Shown here: positions 1 to 8,774 of the stretch, in pieces
Position numbering within the stretch: position 1 is the stretch's first letter
How the letters are laid out: each line of letters starts with the position of its first letter
DNA from: Methyloversatilis sp.
GTDB taxonomy: Bacteria > Pseudomonadota > Gammaproteobacteria > Burkholderiales > Rhodocyclaceae
Direction: 5' to 3'
Length of the DNA stretch: 64,000 nucleotides
NCBI RefSeq assembly: GCF_030696805.1
Contig: NZ_JAUYRO010000034.1
Location: 54,764-118,763 of the forward strand
The notes under the pieces: model-generated
What the model saw: only the letters and a program-made list of their open reading frames with translations
The model's database searches: none
What the model was told of the DNA's origin: nothing
Made by a program: the position numbers and the translations under genes

Positions 1-746
1 GCGAGCAGCACGATCATCAGCGCCCGGAAACCGTTGGCGATCACCGGAACGACAAAGGACGCAACGATGAAGGCTGCGCGCCGCCAAATGGAGCGATAAC
101 TCACATAGGCGAACAGCGCGCCGACGGTGACCGACGAAATGAGGTATCGCAGGCCGCTGCACGCCTCGACCACAGACCAGCTGCCTGAGGGCAGTTCGAA
201 GAAGGTGCCTTCGCGGTAGACCGGGAAGTTCAGCAGCTGCAGCGCACCCACGGTGAAGTCCGCCGTGAAATTCATCAGCGGCAGCATCAGGTTCTCGCCC
301 ATCGGCACGCCGAGGAACAGGAAGGCCAGCGGATAGGCGATCACCCACGCAATGCGCCAGCCCAGCACGGCGATGACCAGAGCCGGAATCGACGCAACGA
401 AAGCAAGCTGGCGCACCACCTGCACACCAGCGACCTCCGCTGCCAGCCAGCCTGCGAGACTGAGCGCGAGTGCGGCCAGCCCCCAGAAACACGGCTGCGG
501 CGACACGTTCGACAGCGCCACCCGTTTGCGCCAGACCAGCCAGGCAAAGATGGGCACCACCAGAAGGCCATGCGCGAAGGTTTCGGATCGCAGCCAGATT
601 TCGGCCATGGAACTGGCCGTGTCCCAGTACAGGGCAAGCAGAACCGCGAGCAGCAGCACAAACAGCGGGCCCGCGCTGCGCCACGCACCGGTGACCGGGC
701 GCACTTCAGCCACGGGATTGGAGGATGCCGGGTTCAGCATTGACAT
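1..746 (-). CDS. xrtA: Exosortase A (XrtA), 3' end missing
   Basis: This is the membrane transpeptidase-like protease that processes PEP-CTERM proteins at the cell envelope. The reading frame starts at ATG 746 after a good Shine-Dalgarno (AAGGAA) and runs off the left edge, so 248 codons are visible. It is very hydrophobic, with about six or more membrane spans. The exosortase catalytic Cys lies in the motif VVEACSGLRYL (Cys196), and the conserved Arg follows in NGFRALMIV (Arg241). The catalytic His would lie beyond the window. The start overlaps the end of the upstream glycosyltransferase by 41 bp, so the two are co-transcribed. Its place at the end of an EPS operon is typical of the XrtA type. 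Confidence 0.93.
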   Translation of the reverse strand, partial: MSMLNPASSNPVAEVRPVTGAWRSAGPLFVLLLAVLLALYWDTASSMAEIWLRSETFAHGLLVVPIFAWLVWRKRVALSNVSPQPCFWGLAALALSLAGWLAAEVAGVQVVRQLAFVASIPALVIAVLGWRIAWVIAYPLAFLFLGVPMGENLMLPLMNFTADFTVGALQLLNFPVYREGTFFELPSGSWSVVEACSGLRYLISSVTVGALFAYVSYRSIWRRAAFIVASFVVPVIANGFRALMIVLL

Positions 747-1980
747 GACTTTCCTTGATGAATGACTGCAGACCTGCGTCGCGCGCGGGCGCATCGAGGC
801 AAGTATCCAGCGCAGCCAGTGCGCTGTCCCAGCGATAGACCTGTTCGATGCGCACACGGGCGTGCGCGCCGATGGCGCCGGCATGCACCGGATCAAAAAG
901 AGAAAGCACTGCATCGGCGAACGAGCGGGCATCCGACGCGACGGCGAAATCGCGCCCGGCCTCGGCATCAAGGCTGCCGGCGCAGGTCATCGACACGACG
1001 ACCGGCCGGGCCATGGCCATGGCTTCGAGCACCTTGTTCTGGATGCCGCGTGCCACGCGCAGCGGCGCCACGGCGCACGCCGCATGGGCGACCCACGGCC
1101 GCACATCGTCCACCCGCCCGGTCACGGTGACGTAACCCAGCCGCTCCAGATCGCGTACCTCGGCCGACGGATTCATGCCGACGATGTAGAAACGCGCCGC
1201 CGGTCGGGCGGCCCGGATGTGCGGCATCACGTCGGTGGCGAACCAGCTCGCGGCGTCGATGTTGGGCCAGTAGTCCATTGCGCCGGTGAACACGATCGCC
1301 TGCTCCGACGCCGGATAAGGATTCGCGCCTGCCTGGCACGGATGGAAGAAATCCACGTCGACCCCATTCGGCAGGGGCGTCACGCGTCCTTTGAGTGCAG
1401 GCGAAAGCGACTCGAACAACGCGACCTCTGCCGGTGTCACCAGCAGACTCATGTCCGACGCATCGACCACGCGCATTTCATACTGCAGAAGGGTGCGCGC
1501 CTCCCGGCGGTAAAGCCAGGACATCAGCCAGCGATGACGCGCGGCGTACTCGGACCACTTTTCCGAGTCGACATCGACCAGATCGACGATGCGCCGCACG
1601 TGCGGATGACGATCAAGGTATTGCGCCATGGTCGAACAGAACACGACCACCTTGCGGATGTCGTGTCGGGCAATGGTGTCGTCGACCCAGCGTTGCATGG
1701 CCGCCGATCGATAGTAGGCAACGCTCAGCGATTCGCCGGTCGCCAGCGCGCGCAGGGATGCGAACTTCCGGCTGCGCGGATGAATGCGCTCGGTGTGCAG
1801 CTGTGCGCATGTCGCGGCCAGCGTCGATACGTGCGGAAGGTCCGCCGCGTCGTCGACGAACGTTCCCGCATGGATTTCGTAGCGCCGGGCCAGATGCTTC
1901 AGCAGGTGATACGAGCGGATTTTGTCGCCCTTGTTGGGCGGATACGGCAACCTGTGCGCGAGGAAAAGCAGCGGTTCCAA
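706..1980 (-). CDS. XrtA-associated glycosyltransferase (TIGR03087 type)
   Basis: A 424-aa glycosyltransferase expected to add a sugar to the exopolysaccharide repeat unit at the inner face of the membrane. The N-terminus carries the family signature LAHRLPYPPNKGDKIRSYH. The C-terminal half has the GT4-like donor-binding fold, with GVDVDFF and the EAMAMARPVV segment. The only start that keeps the signature is TTG at 1980, six bases after the FemAB stop and with a weak Shine-Dalgarno, so translational coupling is likely. Its 3' end overlaps the exosortase start. The family assignment is confident; the sugar donor cannot be read from sequence. Confidence 0.9.
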   Translation of the reverse strand: MEPLLFLAHRLPYPPNKGDKIRSYHLLKHLARRYEIHAGTFVDDAADLPHVSTLAATCAQLHTERIHPRSRKFASLRALATGESLSVAYYRSAAMQRWVDDTIARHDIRKVVVFCSTMAQYLDRHPHVRRIVDLVDVDSEKWSEYAARHRWLMSWLYRREARTLLQYEMRVVDASDMSLLVTPAEVALFESLSPALKGRVTPLPNGVDVDFFHPCQAGANPYPASEQAIVFTGAMDYWPNIDAASWFATDVMPHIRAARPAARFYIVGMNPSAEVRDLERLGYVTVTGRVDDVRPWVAHAACAVAPLRVARGIQNKVLEAMAMARPVVVSMTCAGSLDAEAGRDFAVASDARSFADAVLSLFDPVHAGAIGAHARVRIEQVYRWDSALAALDTCLDAPARDAGLQSFIKESHVNAEPGILQSRG

Positions 1981-1985
1981 CCGGG

Positions 1986-3026
1986 TCAGCCCAGGTTGCG
2001 GACGATCAGCGGCCCGAGCGTGTTGGCAAAACTGCGCGGCATGCGGCGCCAGACTTCGATCATCAGCTTGTACTTGGGGTTGGACGGGTTGTTGCGCGGC
2101 AGGCTGTCGCGCTTGTACAGGCAGTATTCGTAGTGCAGCGGTGTCGGCTCGAAACCCCAGTTCTTCTTGAACGAATAGGAACCGGTACCCTGCTTGCTGC
2201 GGCCGTAGTCGAACACCCGGATGCCGCGCTCGCAGGCGTGGCGCATCAGTTCCCAGTACTTGAAATCGTTCGCCGCCAGATCGCGCGCCGCTTCGGCGTC
2301 GCCCGCGTAGTAGGGCAGGATTTCGTCGCGGAAGTAGAAGCTCATGACGCTGCTGAGCAGCGCGCCGTCCGGGCCTTCGACCGTCATGACCGAACAGCGC
2401 TCGCCGAAGGTGGCGCGCAGCGTGTCGAAGTAGCGACGCGACATCGCGGGCGTGCCATGACGATGCACGTTGTCCGAATACAGCTCGAAGAAGCGGGCAT
2501 TGTCGGCGTCGAATTTCGCGACCAGACCGTTCTTGATGCCCTTGCGCACCATGGCGCGCTGCTTGCGCGGAATGGCGTTCATGTTCGCCTCGACGTCAGG
2601 CGACAATTCCTTCCGGAAGGTCACGTAAAGGTCTTCGGTCGGCCAGTCGGTGTGACGGGCGGTGACGTTGCGGAATTCGAGATGGTCGACGCCGAGCAAC
2701 CGTGCGATGCGCTGCGCTTCGGTCTCCAACGCCAGCGCAGCGGATTCGTTGTCGGCCGCCACGCCGCCATAGACGCCGAAGGGCAGCGACACCAGAGAGT
2801 GTCCGAACAGCCGGCTCTTGACCTGCGCCAGCGGCAGTACGCCGCAGACGCGTCCGGCCTGTTCGGCCAGCAGGTAGTGCGTGCGGTGGCCGAACACATC
2901 ACGCATGATGTCGCGCCACTCGAACAGGTGGAAGAAGCTTGCCGCCGGGCTCGCTTCGACGAAGGCGTTCCAGTTCGCGCGGTCCGCATCGGTGGCGGCG
3001 CGCACGCCCACGCTCGCAGCTGTCAT
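1986..3026 (-). CDS. FemAB-like XrtA/PEP-CTERM-associated protein
   Basis: A 346-aa member of the FemAB/GNAT-fold family found in XrtA EPS loci (TIGR03019 type). FemAB proteins transfer aminoacyl groups, but the acceptor for this subfamily is not established. The N-terminus (ATDADRANWNAFVEA) and the C-terminal segment with YGRSKQGTGSYSFKKNWG match the family. The frame is open upstream to 3047, but ATG 3026 has the Shine-Dalgarno (GAGGCGGA) and leaves 10 bp after the deacetylase stop, so I chose it. It sits between the deacetylase and the glycosyltransferase in one operon. Confidence 0.88.
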   Translation of the reverse strand: MTAASVGVRAATDADRANWNAFVEASPAASFFHLFEWRDIMRDVFGHRTHYLLAEQAGRVCGVLPLAQVKSRLFGHSLVSLPFGVYGGVAADNESAALALETEAQRIARLLGVDHLEFRNVTARHTDWPTEDLYVTFRKELSPDVEANMNAIPRKQRAMVRKGIKNGLVAKFDADNARFFELYSDNVHRHGTPAMSRRYFDTLRATFGERCSVMTVEGPDGALLSSVMSFYFRDEILPYYAGDAEAARDLAANDFKYWELMRHACERGIRVFDYGRSKQGTGSYSFKKNWGFEPTPLHYEYCLYKRDSLPRNNPSNPKYKLMIEVWRRMPRSFANTLGPLIVRNLG

Positions 3027-3036
3027 GAATTCCGCC

Positions 3037-3882
3037 TCAGGTCGCACGGGCTATCTCCGGAAACACCTCGTCCATCCGGCCCCAGCGGAAATCGCGCATC
3101 AGGCGCGCCAGCCGGCCTTCGGTGCGGTCGAGGTTGATGTAGTGACGAAAGCGCGACTTCGCATCCACGCCGGCGACACGCGGCTGCGCGGCGTCGATTT
3201 CCCACGGGTGGCAATAGAACATGGCCGGTCGGCCGTCGCGCCGGTTCACCTGCTGCAGCAGCCAGCGCGACGCCACGTAGGGCAGCAACCTGAAATAGCC
3301 GCCGCCCCCGGCGGGCAGATTGCGGCTGCCGACACGCACGGTGGTGACCGGCACTTCCATCAGGCCTTCGCGCGAGGCGAACGGGAAGCGCGGCGCATCC
3401 GGCATACCGTAGTGATCGTGCTTGACCGGATAGATGCTTGAGCTGTAGCGGTAGCCCGCTTTGGCCACGCAGTCGAGCGCCCACGGATTGGCGTGGCCGA
3501 TCGAAAAGCTCGGTGCGCGGTAGCCGCGCACTTCGCCGCCGGTAATGTCTTCAAGCAGCTTCTTGGCACGCGAAATGTCGTCGAGAAAATCGGCCGGGGT
3601 CTGGTCGGTGGCGCGCAGGTGCGCACTGCCGTGGCTGGCAATTTCGTGCCCGGCGCGGGCGATGCGTTGAACCATGGCCGGGTAGCGCTGCGCAATCCAG
3701 CCCAGTGTGAAAAAGGTGGCGCGGTTGCCGGACGCGTCGAGCAACGCAAGAATGCGATCCACATTGCGTTCGACGCGGCACTCGATGCGGTCCCAGTCTG
3801 CGCGTGCAATGTAGGGCGCGAGCGCCGACACCTGGAAGTAATCTTCCACGTCGACGGTGAAGGCGTTGCGGATGGCCGTCAC
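3037..3882 (-). CDS. XrtA-associated polysaccharide deacetylase
   Basis: A 281-aa NodB-fold carbohydrate esterase (TIGR03006 type), expected to remove N-acetyl groups from the exopolysaccharide. The start of the domain is FTVDVEDYFQVSALAPY, with the catalytic Asp pair. The metal-binding motif is in HEIASHGSAHL and the third motif in GYRAPSFSIG. A much longer open frame exists upstream, but it overlaps wecB in the wrong frame. GTG 3882, 11 bases after the wecB stop, gives the usual family N-terminus. It works alongside WecB, which supplies N-acetylated sugar precursors. Confidence 0.9.
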   Translation of the reverse strand: MTAIRNAFTVDVEDYFQVSALAPYIARADWDRIECRVERNVDRILALLDASGNRATFFTLGWIAQRYPAMVQRIARAGHEIASHGSAHLRATDQTPADFLDDISRAKKLLEDITGGEVRGYRAPSFSIGHANPWALDCVAKAGYRYSSSIYPVKHDHYGMPDAPRFPFASREGLMEVPVTTVRVGSRNLPAGGGGYFRLLPYVASRWLLQQVNRRDGRPAMFYCHPWEIDAAQPRVAGVDAKSRFRHYINLDRTEGRLARLMRDFRWGRMDEVFPEIARAT

Positions 3883-3892
3883 GACGTCCGGC

Positions 3893-5041
3893 TCACGGTG
3901 CGGCGCGCGCCTGCAGCCAGGCGTACAGATCGGCTGCGATGCGCGGGGCGGCTGCACCGTCCCAGTATTCGGGGACGCGACCGCGCTTGCCACCGGTCGC
4001 GAGCGTGTCATCGAGGCAGCGCGCGAACAAGGTTTCGTCCGACCCCACCACGGTGTTGGTGCCCTGCTCCGCCGTGATCGGCCGCTCGGTGTTTTCGCGC
4101 AGTGTGATGCACGGCACCGATAGCGCCGTCGTCTCTTCCTGCAGACCACCGGAGTCGGTGATCATGACCGTCGCCCCATCCATCAGACCGAGCATTTCCA
4201 GGTAACCCAGCGGCGGAAGCAGCGCGATGCGCGGATTGTCCAGCAAGGCGCCCAGACCGAACCTTTCGAGATTGCTGCGGGTGCGCGGATGAATGGCGAA
4301 CACCAGCGGCAGCCGTTCCGCTGCCTTGGCGAGCATGCCGGCGAGGCGCTTGAGCTGTTCCGGATCATCGACATTGCTCGGGCGGTGCAGCGTAACAACG
4401 CCGTAGCAACCATCGGCGATCAGCGCAGGGTCGATGCCGTGCTCGGTCAAGGTCGCCGCAGGGGGCACCGCCAGCGAGCGACTCGACAGCAGCGAGTCGA
4501 TCATCACGTTGCCGGCGAAATGCACCCAGGATGCGTCGACGCCCTCGCCCGTCAGATTGGCCAGTGCGCTGCGTTCGGTCGTGTAAAGCCGGTCGGAAAT
4601 GCGGTCGACCAGAATGCGGTTGATTTCTTCCGGCATCGCACGGTCGCCGCTGCGCAGGCCGGCTTCGACATGCACCACGGCGATGTGCTTCTTCACCGCG
4701 ACCAGCGCACACGCCAGCGTGGAATTCACGTCGCCGACAACCAGCACGCACGACGGCTTGATGTCGTCGACCAGGGGTTCAAAGCGCTTCATGATTTCGG
4801 CCGTCTGCACGGCATGCGTACCCGAACCCACTTCGAGATTGTGCTGCGGCGTCGGCAGACGCAGTCCGCTGAACAGGCGCTCGTTCATCGCGTGGTCGTA
4901 GTGCTGACCGGTATGCACCAGCACCCACGGAATCGCCGGCGCATGTTCATCGAAGGCGCGCAGGATGGGCGCCATCTTCATGTAGTTCGGGCGGGCGCCG
5001 ACGATGCACAGCACCGGCGCAAGCGACGTGGCATCAGTCAC
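3893..5041 (-). CDS. wecB: UDP-N-acetylglucosamine 2-epimerase (non-hydrolysing)
   Basis: A 382-aa cytoplasmic enzyme interconverting UDP-GlcNAc and UDP-ManNAc, supplying a precursor for EPS. The N-terminus VLCIVGARPNYMKMAPI, the HVEAGLRSGDRAMPEEINR segment and the ITDSGGLQEE motif are diagnostic of the family. Length is normal. It starts at GTG 5041, inside a GTGA overlap with the stop of the upstream ATPase gene, which indicates translational coupling. Confidence 0.95.
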   Translation of the reverse strand: MTDATSLAPVLCIVGARPNYMKMAPILRAFDEHAPAIPWVLVHTGQHYDHAMNERLFSGLRLPTPQHNLEVGSGTHAVQTAEIMKRFEPLVDDIKPSCVLVVGDVNSTLACALVAVKKHIAVVHVEAGLRSGDRAMPEEINRILVDRISDRLYTTERSALANLTGEGVDASWVHFAGNVMIDSLLSSRSLAVPPAATLTEHGIDPALIADGCYGVVTLHRPSNVDDPEQLKRLAGMLAKAAERLPLVFAIHPRTRSNLERFGLGALLDNPRIALLPPLGYLEMLGLMDGATVMITDSGGLQEETTALSVPCITLRENTERPITAEQGTNTVVGSDETLFARCLDDTLATGGKRGRVPEYWDGAAAPRIAADLYAWLQARAAP

Positions 5042-6153
5042 TCTGACTCCCTCGAGGATGCATCAAGCGAGCGGTCAGCCAGTTCTCCGAGCATTGCGAT
5101 GGTTTGCTCGAGCGTACGTTCGATACGTGACAAGCGGTCTTCGAGGTAGCCGGCCTGCTGCGCGTTGACGAAATCGCGCACCCGTTGCGCGGATGGTGCA
5201 TCGAGCTTGAACTGCGACAGATCCATGTCGAACAGGGCCGGCGCGCCCACCATGTGCGAACCGCCGAAGGCAGCGCGCCCGGTCGCAGCTGCCCCCCCCG
5301 AATCGCCATGCTTGGCCACTGCCGCAGCAGCGGCGGCGTCACCCGCTTCATCGCGGATTTCACTGACCACCACGGCCACTTCGTCCGTCGAGAATGCGGT
5401 CGCGCCAGTGAGGAAGCCGGCCAGCATGAGCCGGTCGCACAGCGTGTTGATGCGCCGTGGCACGCCATCGGTCGCCTTGAAGATGGCTTCATGCGTCCCC
5501 GCCAGGAAAGCCGGCGATCCGCGCCAGCCCACATGCTTGAGCCGGTGTTCGATGTAGGCTTCGGTTTCGGCCGGGTCCATCGGTCCGAGGTGATAGGACG
5601 CAATGACCCGTTGCCTCAACTGCTGCATGTCCGGGCTCTGCATCGTTTCGCGAAACTCGGGCTGACCGACCAGGAAACTCTGCAGCAGCGCATGCTCGCC
5701 AAGCTGGAAATTCGAAAGCATGCGCAGTTCCTCGATCGCTCGCGGCGTCAGGTTCTGCGCCTCATCGACGATGAGCAGTGCGCGCTTGCCGGCCGCGGTC
5801 AGCGACAGCAGGAACATTTCGATCGACAGCAGCAGGTCCGCCTTTTTCAGCTGCTTGTTCGGCAGGCCGAAAGCGGCAGCGACCAGACGCAGCGTGTCTT
5901 CGGCATCGAGATGGGTGCTGACCAGCTGCGCCGCCACGACTTTCTTGACGTCGAGCTTCTGCAGCAGGCTGCGCACGAGCGTGGTCTTTCCGGCACCTAT
6001 TTCACCGGTGATGACGATGAAGCCTTCACTCTGGTGCAGCCCATACTCAAGGTAGGCCAACGCGCGGCGATGCCCCTTGCTACCGAAGAAGAAGGACGGA
6101 TCGGGGTTGAGCTGGAAAGGCTTGCCAGAGAGGCCGTAGAAGGATTCGTACAT
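5038..6153 (-). CDS. XrtA-associated ATPase (ExeA-like AAA)
   Basis: A 371-aa AAA ATPase of the ExeA-like group found in XrtA EPS loci (TIGR03015 type). It begins MYESFYGLSGKPFQLNPDP, has Walker A GEIGAGKT at residues 50-57 and Walker B ALLIVDEAQNL near residue 127. The C-terminal 70 residues are a less conserved, partly helical extension. Its precise role in polysaccharide export is not established; ExeA relatives act in envelope assembly. It lies between the outer-membrane protein gene (68 bp gap) and wecB (4-bp overlap). Confidence 0.92.
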   Translation of the reverse strand: MYESFYGLSGKPFQLNPDPSFFFGSKGHRRALAYLEYGLHQSEGFIVITGEIGAGKTTLVRSLLQKLDVKKVVAAQLVSTHLDAEDTLRLVAAAFGLPNKQLKKADLLLSIEMFLLSLTAAGKRALLIVDEAQNLTPRAIEELRMLSNFQLGEHALLQSFLVGQPEFRETMQSPDMQQLRQRVIASYHLGPMDPAETEAYIEHRLKHVGWRGSPAFLAGTHEAIFKATDGVPRRINTLCDRLMLAGFLTGATAFSTDEVAVVVSEIRDEAGDAAAAAAVAKHGDSGGAAATGRAAFGGSHMVGAPALFDMDLSQFKLDAPSAQRVRDFVNAQQAGYLEDRLSRIERTLEQTIAMLGELADRSLDASSRESE

Positions 6154-6221
6154 TGAACAGGGATTGTGAAGTGAAGGCCACCTGCCCGCCCGCGCAACTT
6201 CGTCTGGCTAGCGCCAGCCGA

Positions 6222-7778
6222 TCAGTTGAATCGAGTAGTCAGGGTTGCAATGACAGCATTTTCATCCACATCCCCGCTGATGACTGTGGCACGTGTCATG
6301 CGCAAGCCGATCGAGCCGTTCGTACGCGCTCCGAGAGCGGTCGACAAAGTGGCGTTCAGAACATCCCTGTTGCTGCTCAGTCCGGAAAGCGATGTTGAGC
6401 GTCCATTCGACTGCGTCGAAGAGTAGCTGAACGCGAGCGACGATCTCGACCCGATACGGTGTGAATAAGAGGCATTCCAGCCGTGCTGCCGGATGACGCT
6501 GGCACGCGAGAAATCGTCACCAGTCGCTGCCAGGGGCGACCCGACACCGCTGTCACTTTCAGTGAGAAACAGACTCAGCGACATCGTGTTGCGCGCGCCA
6601 GCGCGGCTGAGTGATATCTGGGATCGGGTTTGCAGAAATTCGCTGTCGGTCAGAATGGGACTGAGTCCGACGATGTATCGGCTGATGCCTTGACTGTCGA
6701 GGAACGCAGTCATGAGTTGCTCACGCTGGATCGGATCGGTCAGGCTCGCAAACGGTTCCAGCAGGCTAAGGCTGTCAAAGCGATCGACTACGCCCGACGG
6801 CTGGAGCAACTGCTGTGCGCGATTGGTAAGCGTACGCGCGTGCGTGGCGCTGAAAGACATGCGCGCCATACGGTGCGTCGCACTCAGCGAACTGGTGTTG
6901 GCGAAAGGCCGGTTGTCGATATCAGCCCTGACCGAGGTCCGCGGCGTTGGCGTCCATACGATGCCTGCACCGTAAGTACCCTGGAAACCCTGGTCACCAG
7001 GACTTCGCCCACTGTTGAACACATTGCCCTTCTCGAAGCCGTATCGAACGGATAACTGAAACGAAACATCAGGTCGATAAATCAGCGATCCGGTAATACG
7101 CTCTCGCTTTGTGCTCCCACGATCCGATTCGGTGGAGGTAGAGCTTACATCGACGCGCCAGCCGAGTTTTGCAGGTAAGCCTTCCAGCGCTCCGTTGAAC
7201 GTCTCGGAACTCACGCTGCCAAGATTACCTGTCGATTCCGTTCGCACTGTCGAAAGGCTGGAAGACCACGTCGCAACTTCGCCCAACCGCACCTTGCCAC
7301 GAAATGATGGCGTGATCGAATAGGTGCGTGTGTTGTTGAGCTGGTTCGGTGAGAGTGAATTATCGGTAGGTACGGCGTTGAAAACAGAAGTATTTTGCTG
7401 TCCGGCCACAGCACGCACATCCATGAAGAACAGGTCGTCAATGACTTCAAAGCGTCCATTCACATTGAAAGCGTGTGAAACCCTCGAAGAAAACGTCTCA
7501 TCAACATAATGAAAGTATCGAGGCGTGTAGGCAGCAGTCAGATTGATGCGCGGGCTCACTCTCCTGACACTGACGCCTGGATTGACTTCGATGAGCGTAT
7601 CCGACGCAGGATCATTAGGCGAAAAATTGATGTTGTCGGACGTGATCGCCCGCGTTGTCAATGTCGGTGTCACCCTCCAGTTCTCGGCGTGCGCATGCCG
7701 GGCAGGAACGACAAGCGTCCAGCCAACAATCAAGGCAGTCACGGAGCGACTGCAAAAGGCTGTCTGCTTCTTAGTCAA
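6222..7778 (-). CDS. XrtA-associated outer-membrane beta-barrel protein
   Basis: A 518-aa putative outer-membrane beta-barrel (TIGR03016 type). The mature part is rich in alternating short strands ending in aromatic or polar residues, and it closes with a C-terminal strand ending TLTTRFN, the usual Phe-containing barrel signature. The longest frame starts at ATG 7844, but that lies inside the Tyr-rich end of the kinase gene. TTG 7778, behind AAGG, gives a clean signal peptide that ends at ARHAHA before ENWRVTP, so I prefer it. It overlaps the kinase stop by 8 bp. It probably forms part of the secretion route, possibly the outer-membrane channel. The start is uncertain. Confidence 0.85.
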   Translation of the reverse strand: MTKKQTAFCSRSVTALIVGWTLVVPARHAHAENWRVTPTLTTRAITSDNINFSPNDPASDTLIEVNPGVSVRRVSPRINLTAAYTPRYFHYVDETFSSRVSHAFNVNGRFEVIDDLFFMDVRAVAGQQNTSVFNAVPTDNSLSPNQLNNTRTYSITPSFRGKVRLGEVATWSSSLSTVRTESTGNLGSVSSETFNGALEGLPAKLGWRVDVSSTSTESDRGSTKRERITGSLIYRPDVSFQLSVRYGFEKGNVFNSGRSPGDQGFQGTYGAGIVWTPTPRTSVRADIDNRPFANTSSLSATHRMARMSFSATHARTLTNRAQQLLQPSGVVDRFDSLSLLEPFASLTDPIQREQLMTAFLDSQGISRYIVGLSPILTDSEFLQTRSQISLSRAGARNTMSLSLFLTESDSGVGSPLAATGDDFSRASVIRQHGWNASYSHRIGSRSSLAFSYSSTQSNGRSTSLSGLSSNRDVLNATLSTALGARTNGSIGLRMTRATVISGDVDENAVIATLTTRFN

Positions 7779-8766
7779 GGACCTTGTCGCCGGGCACTCG
7801 GGGGCGGTCAGCGCCATAGCCGTACCCGTATCCGTAATAACCATAGTAGCCGTCCGTACGTGCGTAGCGCGCCTTGTTGAGAACCACCATCCTGACTGGA
7901 CAGTTACGAACCTTGTTCAGCGCCTGCTTGACCATTGTGTGCGTCGTGCGACCCGCTTCTACAACCATCAGCACTTGTCCCATTGATTGCGCGAGTACGG
8001 GCGCTTCCGTTGTGACCATCAGTGGAGGAGAGTCGAAAATGATGATCCGATCCGAATATCGATGTGCGAGCTCGACCAGCAACATGTGCATTGCACCGCT
8101 TGCGAGCAATTCGGTTGCATTCTTGTGAGGCATCCCCGCCGGGAGCAGTGTCAACTTTTCGATATTCGTACGTAACAGAACGTCGGGCAGACTGACGTTC
8201 TTGTCCAACAACACATCCATCAAACCCTTGGCAGGCGGCAATCCCAAAAGATTCAGAATGGAAGGTCTCGCAACGTCGGCGTCGACCAGGAGCACCCGAT
8301 TATCGAGTTCCATTGCAATGCTCATCGCGAGGTTAATGGAATTGAAACTCTTTCCCTCACCCGGAACAGAGCTCGTCACCATTATCAGATTTCCGTTATC
8401 GACCGGCGCGGCGCCCTTGCCGTGCGCGTTCGCAAGAATCGGTCTTTTAATAACGCGAAATTCTTCGGCAATCTGGGACCGTGGTGACGAGGGCACCACA
8501 ATACCCATCGAATCCAGTCGCTTCAGGTCGAGCTCGACACTGCGCGAGGCCGATTCCGGCGCCTGGATCGAAGCCCGCACTTCGGGCTCGGACTGATTCG
8601 ACGAGACGGGGCTTGCGGGAACGACGGCCGTGGCACTCCCTACCGCACCTGCGGTGGGGAGCGTATTCAATGGCTCAGGCGGCAAGACAGTATCGGTCGA
8701 ACCAATATCGACCCCTGCCTTCTTCAGCAGGGTGATTCGTTCAACCGCCTGTTCGATGATGCTCAT
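7771..8766 (-). CDS. XrtA-associated tyrosine autokinase
   Basis: A 331-aa BY-kinase-like cytoplasmic ATPase (TIGR03018 type, CpsD/Wzc kinase domain). Walker A is SSVPGEGKSFNS, Walker A' is VLLVDADVARPS, and Walker B is IIIFDSPP. The C-terminus is a Tyr-rich cluster, YARTDGYYGYYGYGYGYG, the expected autophosphorylation tail. It acts with the chain-length protein encoded just upstream (8-bp gap), so together they form a split Wzc-like co-polymerase. Start ATG 8766 has AAGGA upstream. Confidence 0.93.
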   Translation of the reverse strand: MSIIEQAVERITLLKKAGVDIGSTDTVLPPEPLNTLPTAGAVGSATAVVPASPVSSNQSEPEVRASIQAPESASRSVELDLKRLDSMGIVVPSSPRSQIAEEFRVIKRPILANAHGKGAAPVDNGNLIMVTSSVPGEGKSFNSINLAMSIAMELDNRVLLVDADVARPSILNLLGLPPAKGLMDVLLDKNVSLPDVLLRTNIEKLTLLPAGMPHKNATELLASGAMHMLLVELAHRYSDRIIIFDSPPLMVTTEAPVLAQSMGQVLMVVEAGRTTHTMVKQALNKVRNCPVRMVVLNKARYARTDGYYGYYGYGYGYGADRPRVPGDKVLD

Positions 8767-8774
8767 GATTTTCC